Below, piece after piece: positions 6,925-14,106 of a stretch of 64,000 nucleotides of DNA; the first letter of the stretch is position 1; each line of letters opens with the position of its first letter. The stretch covers positions 3,205,565 through 3,269,564 of the forward strand of contig NZ_QENQ01000001.1 of NCBI RefSeq assembly GCF_003096275.1. The letters run 5' to 3'. The position numbers and the translations under genes are program-made. The notes beneath the pieces are model-generated. The model did no database searches. It was not told the DNA's origin and was given only the letters and a program-made list of their open reading frames with translations. The stretch is from Sphingomonas pokkalii. Its GTDB lineage: Bacteria; Pseudomonadota; Alphaproteobacteria; Sphingomonadales; Sphingomonadaceae.

Positions 6925-9620
6925 TATTCTTCACCTTCTTCCACGGCTGGCAGGGTGAAGCGGAACGATGCTCCCCCTCCCGGAGCATTTCCCGCGCTGA
7001 GTACCCCGCCATGGCCTTCAATGATACGCTTGCTGATCGAAAGTCCAATACCCATTCCTGCCGCTCCCCCCTTCGTCGTGCTGAAGCGCGAAAACATGCT
7101 TTCCAATATATGCGGCGGGATGCCCGGGCCGCTATCGGTAACCGTAATTGCGATCAATTGATCCGGTAGTGACTCGGAAGTGATTGTTATCTGGCGATCA
7201 TCTGGTGCGACCATTTTCAGTGCCTGCACGGCATTGCGCAAAAGGTTAACCAGAACCTGCTGCACTTGGATGCGATCGGCCAGCACGAAGCGTGCGGCCG
7301 GATCAAGCTGCAGATTGACGCGCAGGTTGAAATGGCCGGTGCCGACCAGCACCAGCTCCACCGCGTCGCGGATGGTGCGCTCCACCGATTCGACGCGCAT
7401 TTCCACTTCGCCGCGCGCGACGAAGGCGCGCAGGCGGCGGATGATCTCGCCGGCGCGCTGCGTCTGTTCCGATCCCATGCGCAGCAGGTCGGTCACGCGC
7501 TCGCCGGATTCGCCGCGTTCGATCAGCATCCGGGCAGCGGCAAGGAAGTTGCCCGTCGCGCTGAGCGGCTGGTTAAGCTCGTGCGCCAGATCGGCGGCCA
7601 TTTCGCTCATCGCGCTCTGGCGGGAGACATGGGCGATCTCGTTGTTCAGTTCGCTCAGCCGCTGGTCCGCGGCGACCCGCTCGGTAAGGTCGCGGATGAA
7701 GACGGTGATGAGCATGTCGTCGTCGCTCTTCGCCGCACCAGCACGCAGTTCGGCAGGGAAGCGCCGGCCGTCCGCGGTTTCCGCCGTGCCGACCAGCACT
7801 TCACCGACGAGTCCCTGGCCGGTTTCGATGAAGCGGCGGAACACCGTTTCGTCCGGTTCCTGCTCGTCCTCCGGGATCAACATGGAGAAGTTGCGTCCCA
7901 CCACCTCGCTGGCGCGATAGCCCCACAGCGTTTCGGCGGCGGTGCTGAACTGGAGGATGGTGCCCTGTGCGTTGAGGACGATCATCGCGTCGGGCACGGT
8001 TTCCAGAACGGTGCGCAACTGCGCCTCGCGCCGTCGCAGCGCAACTTCGCGTTCGTCCCGCTCGGTGATGTCGAGAACCGCGCCGACGACCCGTGCGAGC
8101 GCGCCGTCATTATCGTAGAAGCAGCGGGCAGAGCCTTCGAGCGTGCGCCCGGCGGCGCCGCCCTTCACCAGCCGGTAGCGGAAAGAAAAGCGCTCGGCCC
8201 GCTCCGGAATTGCGCGCAGGACGGTTTCGCGCAGGTCATCCACATCTTCCGGCAGCACATGTTCCCGCCAGGCTTCCAGGCTGGAAAGCGCGCCCGGCGC
8301 CAATCCCAGGCGCTGCTCCGTCCCCGGCGACCATTCGATCCGGCCGCTGGCCAGATCGAAATCGAAGATGCCCAGCTCGTGCGCGGCAGTGGCCTGGGCC
8401 AGGCGTTCCTCGCTCGCCCGCAGCGCCCGCAAGGCCGAAACGCGTTCGGAGATGTCGATGATGTTGTGCACCACCACATAGGGGCGCGGCGATTCCCCCA
8501 GATGCTGGAGCCGCTCGATCACATGGATCTCGCTTCCGTCCTTGCGCCGTTCGATCAGTTCCTGGGCGCCGTCGGCATCGGGCAGCGAATAGCTGGTCTG
8601 CCAATCGGGGCACTGCGCACGCAGGAGCATATATTTGTTCTGGCCCAGCACTTCCCGCTCGGACCAGCCATAGAGCTGCTCACATCCCTGCGACCAGTGC
8701 AGGATCGCGCCCGTCGGATCGCTGATAATGACGATGGCGCTGTCCAGCGCCATCGACAGCTCGGCGCGGGCGGCCTGCTCCCGCCCGACCCGGCGAACTG
8801 CCCAGAAGGAGACCAGACCGATCGCGATCAGGTTGAACAGCACCAGCACGATCTGCCCGAACGTGGAACCGCCGCTGGCGGGGCCGCGCTCCACCGCGAG
8901 TTCGATCATCGCGGGCAGGGCGGGCAGGATGATCGCCGCCGCCACCACCGCCTGGATGCGCATCGGATCGGAACGCTCCACCCGCCCAAGGCGGGCGGGG
9001 CTGCTGGCGCGGCCGAACAGCACGGCGGCCGTCAGTGAAAGCGACATCAAGGTGCCCGGGATGGACGCGCGCAGCCCGGCATTCAGCTTCGGCGGGTCGC
9101 CGGAAATCAGCAGCATCGTCGCGGATGCCACCGCCAGCGCCAGCGGTGCCATCGCGATGAGCGGGGATACGTCCCGCAACATCCTCCAGGCGCTGCGCCG
9201 CGCGAGCAGGGCGAGGGGAAGCATCAGGAACACGACGATGGCGTTCACCCCCGGCCGGCCGGGATGGATATGCAGTCCGCCCTCGTGGATTCCGGCGGCG
9301 GTGCGGTGCAAGCCGAAATTGAAGCTGAGGCTGTCGTTGATCAGCGGCTGGAGCCCGGTGCCGATCGCGATCAGCATGGGTATGGCGAGCAGATAGCGGG
9401 AAAGGCGAACGCGATCGGCGCTGTCCGCCAGAATGCCCGCACCCAGCAACCCGTAGCCGAGCGCGGTGAGTGGCCAGATCGGATAGGCGCGCGGCAGGAA
9501 GCGATAGAGGAGCGGTATGTCGAGCGTCCAGCCGGCGAGCGCGACTGCACTGCACAGCATCGCGAACAGGGCCAGCCCCTTGGCCGCAGTTCTGCTTCGG
9601 CTCGATGAGCGGTCGCCCAT
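6924..9620 (-). CDS. Membrane PAS-domain sensor histidine kinase (FixL/DctB-like)
   Basis: The 898-residue kinase has an N-terminal membrane sensor of about eight hydrophobic segments (residues 1-285). Three PAS/PAC units follow (GAILHWSQGCEQLYGWS, a PAS_3-like module with HVLPEDVDD, and PDAMIVLNAQGTILQFSTA). Next come a HisKA-type dimer with the phospho-His in MAADLAHELNQPLSATGNF and a HATPase with VQQVLVNLLRNAVQAL, DSGPGIPP and GMGIGLSISKRI. The HELNQPL motif is typical of the FixL/DctB group. There is no heme-pocket signature in the PAS units that I can recognise, so oxygen sensing is not claimed. The ATG at 9620 was chosen because it places positive residues just before the first membrane segment. 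An ATG at 9722 and a TTG in between are possible; none has a clear ribosome site. Confidence 0.9.
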   Translation of the reverse strand: MGDRSSSRSRTAAKGLALFAMLCSAVALAGWTLDIPLLYRFLPRAYPIWPLTALGYGLLGAGILADSADRVRLSRYLLAIPMLIAIGTGLQPLINDSLSFNFGLHRTAAGIHEGGLHIHPGRPGVNAIVVFLMLPLALLARRSAWRMLRDVSPLIAMAPLALAVASATMLLISGDPPKLNAGLRASIPGTLMSLSLTAAVLFGRASSPARLGRVERSDPMRIQAVVAAAIILPALPAMIELAVERGPASGGSTFGQIVLVLFNLIAIGLVSFWAVRRVGREQAARAELSMALDSAIVIISDPTGAILHWSQGCEQLYGWSEREVLGQNKYMLLRAQCPDWQTSYSLPDADGAQELIERRKDGSEIHVIERLQHLGESPRPYVVVHNIIDISERVSALRALRASEERLAQATAAHELGIFDFDLASGRIEWSPGTEQRLGLAPGALSSLEAWREHVLPEDVDDLRETVLRAIPERAERFSFRYRLVKGGAAGRTLEGSARCFYDNDGALARVVGAVLDITERDEREVALRRREAQLRTVLETVPDAMIVLNAQGTILQFSTAAETLWGYRASEVVGRNFSMLIPEDEQEPDETVFRRFIETGQGLVGEVLVGTAETADGRRFPAELRAGAAKSDDDMLITVFIRDLTERVAADQRLSELNNEIAHVSRQSAMSEMAADLAHELNQPLSATGNFLAAARMLIERGESGERVTDLLRMGSEQTQRAGEIIRRLRAFVARGEVEMRVESVERTIRDAVELVLVGTGHFNLRVNLQLDPAARFVLADRIQVQQVLVNLLRNAVQALKMVAPDDRQITITSESLPDQLIAITVTDSGPGIPPHILESMFSRFSTTKGGAAGMGIGLSISKRIIEGHGGVLSAGNAPGGGASFRFTLPAVEEGEE

Positions 9621-9851
9621 CGGATGTAATTCTTTATCGACGCGCAAACCACCTGCCCCTGCACAGGTCGAAGCCGAGGCTACGAGTGCACCAGCATCCG
9701 TTACTTCCAAGCAAAAAGCCATAGGGAGCGATACGAAAAGCGCAGTTTTGCGGGATTTTATCTCGGTTCTCGTCGGGCGCGCTTGCCAAAGCCTGCGTCT
9801 GCGGCGATCAATCGTCGCTGGGGTAAATCAGAACATTGCGAGGAGTAGCGC

Positions 9852-11288
9852 TTGATCAGAACCGTGGCGATGGTGGCCGCATGTGCCGCCCTGATCGGCT
9901 GCGCAGGGGATGGCAGCCGCCCCTCCGGCGCCGCCAAATCCGCGCCGGAACAGGCGGGCGGGCAGTCGAAGGGCCCTGGTATCGGCAAGGGCTATAGCCA
10001 CGATCCCTTTCCCTCCACCTATCGCGCCTATCCAGGCGTGCCGACCCTCGTCACCAACGTCACCATCTTCGATGGCGAGGGCGGGCGGATCGATCGCGGC
10101 GCGGTGCTGTTCCGCGATGGCAAGATCGCCGCGATCGGGCAGAGCCTGACGGCGGAAGCCGGCGTGACGGTGATCGACGGGCAGGGCAAGTATCTGACGC
10201 CGGGCGTGATCGATATCCACAGCCATCTGGGCGATTATCCGTCGCCGGGTGTCGACGCACTGTCCGACGGCAACGAGGCGACCGGGCCGGTCACCGCCGA
10301 TGTCTGGGCCGAACATAGCGTCTGGCCGCAGGATCCGGGTTTCGGCCGCGCGCTCGCGAATGGCGGGGTTACGACGCTGCAGATCCTGCCGGGATCGGCC
10401 AATCTGTTCGGCGGCCGCTCGGTGGTGCTGAAGAACGTCTATGCCCGTACCATGCAGGGCATGAAGTTCCCCGGTGCGCCCTATGGCCTGAAGATGGCGT
10501 GCGGCGAAAACCCCAAGCGCGTCTATGGCAGCCGCGGCCGTCAGCCTTCCACCCGGATGGGCAATGTCGCCGTCGATCGCCAGACCTGGGCGAGGGCGGT
10601 CGAATATAAGCGCCGCTGGGACAAATATGAGAAGGATGGCGGCGAACCGCCCGCGCGCGACATTGCCATGGATACGCTGCGCGGCGTGATTGAAGGCGAG
10701 ATCCGGGTGCAGAACCACTGCTACCGCGCCGACGAGATGGCCATCGTGATGGATATGGCCAAGGAGTTCGGCTACCGCGTCTCGGCATTTCACCACGCTG
10801 TGGAAGCCTATAAGATCGCAGACCTGCTGAAGGCGAACGACACCTGCGCCGCCGTCTGGGCCGATTGGTATGGCTTCAAGATGGAATCCTATGATGCCGT
10901 GCCGGAAAACCTGGCGATCCTCGAGAAGGAAGGCGCCTGCGCGATGATCCATTCGGACGATGCGAACGGCATCCAGCGGCTGAATCAGGAAGTCGCCAAG
11001 GCGCGTGCCTCGGCGCTCCGCAGCGGCTTCGACATCTCGGAGGAGAAAGCGTGGAAGTGGCTCTCCTATAATCCCGCGATGGCGCTGGGCATTGCCGACA
11101 AGACCGGCAGCCTGAAGCCCGGCAAGATGGCGGACGTGGTGCTGTGGAACGGCAATCCGTTCAGCGTCTATACCCGGCCGGACATGGTGTGGGTGGACGG
11201 CGCGCTGCTGTACGACGCGAAGGATCCCAAGCGGCGTCCGGTTTCCGATTTCGAGCTCGGCCAGCCGGGCGAGGGGGATGTGAAGTGA
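9852..11288 (+). CDS. Secreted amidohydrolase lipoprotein, metal-binding site intact
   Basis: This 478-residue member of the amidohydrolase superfamily has a lipoprotein signal peptide with the lipobox LIGC (Cys17). The metal site is visible as DIHSH (His123 and His125), with further His residues in VQNHCY and AFHHAV and the catalytic Asp in MIHSDDANGI. The C-terminal KTGSLKPGKMADVVLWNGNP segment is the usual imidazolonepropionase/prolidase-like closing strand. The start is TTG, decided by a perfect AGGAG six bases upstream (9841-9845). The gene is translationally coupled to a second amidohydrolase (GTGA overlap). The substrate is unknown; periplasmic dipeptide or cyclic amide hydrolysis is plausible for this group. 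Confidence 0.85.
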   Translation: MIRTVAMVAACAALIGCAGDGSRPSGAAKSAPEQAGGQSKGPGIGKGYSHDPFPSTYRAYPGVPTLVTNVTIFDGEGGRIDRGAVLFRDGKIAAIGQSLTAEAGVTVIDGQGKYLTPGVIDIHSHLGDYPSPGVDALSDGNEATGPVTADVWAEHSVWPQDPGFGRALANGGVTTLQILPGSANLFGGRSVVLKNVYARTMQGMKFPGAPYGLKMACGENPKRVYGSRGRQPSTRMGNVAVDRQTWARAVEYKRRWDKYEKDGGEPPARDIAMDTLRGVIEGEIRVQNHCYRADEMAIVMDMAKEFGYRVSAFHHAVEAYKIADLLKANDTCAAVWADWYGFKMESYDAVPENLAILEKEGACAMIHSDDANGIQRLNQEVAKARASALRSGFDISEEKAWKWLSYNPAMALGIADKTGSLKPGKMADVVLWNGNPFSVYTRPDMVWVDGALLYDAKDPKRRPVSDFELGQPGEGDVK

Positions 11289-12595
11289 GGAAGACCCTTC
11301 TTCTCGCCGCTGCGGCCTGTGCCGCACTGGCGGCGCCTGCAATGGCGCAGGATGTCGCGATCACCAACGCCAAGCTCGTGATCGGCGATGGATCTGCGCC
11401 CGTGGAGGGTGGCACCGTGGTGGTTCGCGGCGGCAAGGTGGCGGCGGCTGGTCGCGGCGTGGCGGTGCCTGCCGGGATGCAGGTGGTCGATGCCGGTGGA
11501 CGCTATGTCACCCCCGGCATCTTCGCTGGCTTCACCCGGATGGGCATTGTCGAGGTCGATGCCGTCGGCCCGACCAACGATGCCTCGGCAGGCAATGCGC
11601 TGTTCAACGCCGCGCTCGACGTTGCCCCCGCGGTGAATCCGCGGTCGACCCCGATCCCGATCAACCGTGCCGAGGGCATCACCCGGGCCGTCGTCGCCCC
11701 GGAAGCGAGCAAGGGATCGATCTTCGCCGGCCAGGGCGCCGTGATCGATCTGCGCAGCGACCTGCACCCGGTTTCCCGCCCCCGCGCCTTCCAGTTCATG
11801 GAATATGGCGAAAGCGGTGCCCAGCTGGCGGGCGGCAGCCGCCCCGCGGCGGTGGCGATGCTGCGCAACATCATCGCCCAGTTGCGCGACTTCGCGCGAA
11901 ATCCGGCGAGCTTCGCCGAGCGCGGCAAGGATTCGTTCCTCACCCGTGCCGATGCCGAGGCGCTGACGCCGGTGGTGCAGGGCAAGGTGCCGCTGCTCGT
12001 CCATGTCGAGCGCGCGTCGGACATTCTGGTGCTGCTCGACATCAAGCGCGAGACGCCGGCGCTGAAGCTGGTGCTGGTCGGCGCTACCGAGGGCTGGACG
12101 GTGGCGAAGCAGATCGCCGCCGCCGGCGTGCCGGTGATCGCCAATGCCCTGACCGATCTGCCGGTGAGTTTCGAACAGCTTGCCGCCACCCAGTCCAATG
12201 TCGGGCGGATGCAGGCGGCGGGGGTGCTGGTGGGCATCGGCACGATCAACGACGACGAAGCCCGCCAGGCGCGGCTGGAAAAGCAATATGCCGGCAATCT
12301 TGTTGCGCTCACCCGCGTGCCGGGGGCGACGGGGCTCGATTGGAATGCGGCCTTTGCGGCGATCAGCTCAAAGCCGGCCGAAGCCTTGGGCATGGGCGAA
12401 TCGTTCGGCTCGCTGCGGCCCGGCCGGGTCGGCGACGTGGTGGTGTGGGACGGCGATCCGCTCGAAATCGGCAGCCTGCCGGTGAAGCTGTTCGTCGACG
12501 GCGTCGAACAACCGCTCACCAGCCGCCAGACGCGCCTGCGCGACCGCTATTGGACGCCGACGGAAGGCGCGTTGCCCAAGGCCTATCAGCGGTGA
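11285..12595 (+). CDS. Amidohydrolase-family protein lacking the HxH metal motif
   Basis: The 436-residue protein has a clear Sec signal peptide (cut after AMAQ, about residue 21). It shares the superfamily architecture of its neighbour: a composite beta sandwich (VAITNAKLVIGDGSAP) and the closing segment GSLRPGRVGDVVVWDGDP. Where the active relatives have TPG-x-x-D-x-H-x-H, this one reads TPGIFAGFTRMG, so the HxH ligands are gone. A His in LLVHVERASD is kept. It is probably a non-catalytic partner or has another metal use. The GTG start at 11285 overlaps the stop of the first gene and has GAGGGGGA upstream. Coupled translation suggests a heteromeric complex, which is inference. Confidence 0.8.
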   Translation: MRKTLLLAAAACAALAAPAMAQDVAITNAKLVIGDGSAPVEGGTVVVRGGKVAAAGRGVAVPAGMQVVDAGGRYVTPGIFAGFTRMGIVEVDAVGPTNDASAGNALFNAALDVAPAVNPRSTPIPINRAEGITRAVVAPEASKGSIFAGQGAVIDLRSDLHPVSRPRAFQFMEYGESGAQLAGGSRPAAVAMLRNIIAQLRDFARNPASFAERGKDSFLTRADAEALTPVVQGKVPLLVHVERASDILVLLDIKRETPALKLVLVGATEGWTVAKQIAAAGVPVIANALTDLPVSFEQLAATQSNVGRMQAAGVLVGIGTINDDEARQARLEKQYAGNLVALTRVPGATGLDWNAAFAAISSKPAEALGMGESFGSLRPGRVGDVVVWDGDPLEIGSLPVKLFVDGVEQPLTSRQTRLRDRYWTPTEGALPKAYQR

Positions 12596-12657
12596 TTCCA
12601 CCGATTCGATACGGAACCTTCACGATCGCAAATGCTTTGGGCGAATGATGGACTATC

Positions 12658-12684
12658 CCCGGCGCGGCAGGCCTTCGCGCCGGG
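12658..12684 (+). terminator. GC hairpin after the amidohydrolase pair
   Basis: Perfect 9-bp arms CCCGGCGCG (12658-12666) and CGCGCCGGG (12676-12684) are followed by ATTTCT. It is a weak terminator or attenuator, 20 bases before the lipoprotein start, so it could lower read-through into that gene. Confidence 0.5.
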
Positions 12685-12703
12685 ATTTCTGGAGAATGCA
12701 GCC

Positions 12704-13072
12704 ATGACCAAGTGGATCCTTCTTCCCGCCTTGGCAGCGCTGGCGCTGGCGGGGTGCCAGTCCGGCAGCGAGGCGACCGGCAATGCGGCGGTGAACACGG
12801 CAGCGGAAAGCAATGCCGTGGTGGGGAATGGTGCGGCGGGCGACAATGTCGCCGCGCAGGTGATCGCGATGACCGATGCCCAGCGCAACGCGGTGTTCAT
12901 CCGCGCGATCATGGATGCCGGGCTGAAGTGTGACCATGTCGACAGCTCGCAGCGCTTGCCAGATCAGGATGGCCTGCCGCTGTGGCGCGCCAACTGCAAG
13001 GGCGGCGACGCGCACATGGTCATTATCACGCCCGACGGCATCGCCAAGATCGTCAGCCGCACCGATCGCTGA
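12704..13072 (+). CDS. Small lipoprotein of unknown function
   Basis: The 122-residue product starts with a short hydrophobic segment and a lipobox LALAGC (Cys at about residue 18). An Asn/Ala-rich linker and a compact C-terminal domain follow, with two Cys residues (LKCDHV and ANCKGG) that could form a disulfide in the periplasm. GGAG lies nine bases upstream of the ATG. No named domain is recognised. It follows the amidohydrolase pair in the same direction but behind a hairpin, so co-transcription is possible and not certain. Confidence 0.72.
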   Translation: MTKWILLPALAALALAGCQSGSEATGNAAVNTAAESNAVVGNGAAGDNVAAQVIAMTDAQRNAVFIRAIMDAGLKCDHVDSSQRLPDQDGLPLWRANCKGGDAHMVIITPDGIAKIVSRTDR

Positions 13073-13150
13073 GCGAAGCTCTCCCCGCCGCTCTTGCGGT
13101 ACCGAAGTTCGAACGGTTTCCGGGCCAAGCCCGGCCTTGACCGGATCGCG

Positions 13151-13192
13151 CCCCGACCATTGAATCATCACCTGTTGATGTAATGGTCGGGG
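13151..13192. repeat. Perfect 11-bp inverted repeat in intergenic space
   Basis: CCCCGACCATT (13151-13161) is mirrored at 13182-13192 with a 20-base partly self-complementary centre. It lies between the lipoprotein and the MerR-type gene. It could be a terminator without T run, or a REP-like element. Confidence 0.5.
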
Positions 13193-13253
13193 ACGCCTTC
13201 GGGATGATGAAGCAAGCGGAGCGGCGCGAGCGCGCCGCATTGGGGGCTTGCGG

Positions 13254-13268
13254 TTGACGCAGCGTCAA
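13254..13268 (+). promoter_or_regulatory. Palindromic operator and promoter of the TipA-like gene
   Basis: TTGACGCAGCGTCAA is a perfect palindrome (7 bp, one central base) beginning with a -35-like TTGACG. It ends 20 bases before the TTG start of a MerR-family gene. MerR proteins bind palindromes between -35 and -10 boxes of overlong spacing and often control themselves, so autoregulation is likely but inferred. No exact -10 box is assigned; CATAAG at 13273-13278 is the nearest candidate. Confidence 0.6.
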
Positions 13269-13288
13269 GCGGCATAAGCGGTGCCTGG

Positions 13289-14047
13289 TTGATTCTCGAT
13301 ATTGCCGAGGTAGCCCGCCGGACGGGGATCAGCGCCCGCGCCCTGCGCTTCTATGAGGCGCGGGGGCTGCTCACGCCGCTGCGCACCGCTGCCGGTCGCC
13401 GCCATTACGGGCCGGGGGAACTGGCGCGCCTGCACCAGATCCTTGCGCTCAAGCGCGCGGGCCTGACGCTCGCGCAGGTGCAGCGCCTGCTGTCCCGCCG
13501 CGCGCTCGATCTTGCGGCACTGATCGATACGCAACTCACCCATTTGGAGGTCCAGGCCAATGCGATCGCCCGATCGCGTGCGCTGCTCCTCGAAGCCAAG
13601 TCCCGCGTCGAGCGCAGCGAGCCCCTCGACGTCGCGACCTTCTGCTCGCTGATCGAACAAGGAGAACGAACGATGAGCAACCAGGCGCAATGGGAGGCGC
13701 TTTCCGCCCGTTACCTGACGGAGGAAGCGGTACGCGATTTCGCCGCCTCGCAGGCGAAGATGCCCGGTGATTTCGACCAGCAAGCCTATGCGGCGCGCTG
13801 GAAGGAACTGGGCGCCCGGATCAAGGCCGCATTGCCGCTTGATCCTTCGAGTGCGGCGGCTCGGGCATTCCTCGCCGAATGGCGTACGCTGCTCGCGCCA
13901 TTCAACGCGGTGGCCACGCCGGCGATGCAGGCGGGCGTGCAGCGGATGTATGAAGACATGGGCAGTTGGCAGGGCCAGGCCGATCCTGGCTTCGAGGCCG
14001 AGGTGTTCCAGTTCATCCAGGCGGCAGGGCGCGCGGCCGCCGCATGA
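13289..14047 (+). CDS. TipA-like MerR-family regulator (long form TipAL) with internal TipAS start
   Basis: The 252-residue product is close to the length of Streptomyces TipAL. The N-terminal MerR DNA-binding domain reads DIAEVARRTGISARALRFYE with the wing GRRHYGPGELARL. A dimerisation coiled coil reaches about residue 125. The C-terminal TipAS-type drug-binding globin-like domain (about residues 135-250) shows YLTEEAVRDFAASQ and VQRMYEDMG. At 13673 an in-frame ATG stands behind AAGGAG with an eight-base spacing, a far better ribosome site than the TTG at 13289 has. A 124-residue free TipAS-like protein is therefore likely to be made, as in Streptomyces tipA. TipA proteins sense amphipathic thiopeptides and activate stress or resistance genes; the ligand here is unknown. 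Confidence 0.85.
   Translation: MILDIAEVARRTGISARALRFYEARGLLTPLRTAAGRRHYGPGELARLHQILALKRAGLTLAQVQRLLSRRALDLAALIDTQLTHLEVQANAIARSRALLLEAKSRVERSEPLDVATFCSLIEQGERTMSNQAQWEALSARYLTEEAVRDFAASQAKMPGDFDQQAYAARWKELGARIKAALPLDPSSAAARAFLAEWRTLLAPFNAVATPAMQAGVQRMYEDMGSWQGQADPGFEAEVFQFIQAAGRAAAA
13673..14047 (+). CDS. Predicted internally initiated TipAS-like drug-binding domain
   Basis: This is the same reading frame as the long regulator, from Met129 to the shared stop (124 residues). The start has the consensus ribosome site AAGGAG at 13659-13664. The product would lack the DNA-binding domain and could sequester ligand, the role proposed for TipAS in Streptomyces. Production of the short form is a prediction from the ribosome site alone. 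Confidence 0.55.
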   Translation: MSNQAQWEALSARYLTEEAVRDFAASQAKMPGDFDQQAYAARWKELGARIKAALPLDPSSAAARAFLAEWRTLLAPFNAVATPAMQAGVQRMYEDMGSWQGQADPGFEAEVFQFIQAAGRAAAA

Positions 14048-14051
14048 GAAA

Positions 14052-14083
14052 GGGGGAGGGGGCCGCCATCGGCCTCCTCCCCC
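14052..14083. terminator. Bidirectional hairpin between tipA-like and phoX-like genes
   Basis: Arms 14052-14064 and 14071-14083 form a 13-bp stem with one G-T pair. It sits between two convergent genes. There is no T run. Confidence 0.55.
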
Positions 14084-14106
14084 GATCCTGCCGCCGCTAT
14101 TCCGGC

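Noticed and set aside
6924..9620. Heme-binding oxygen sensor (true FixL)
   Set aside because: The PAS units show no recognisable heme-pocket His pattern; only the FixL/DctB-like kinase core is supported.
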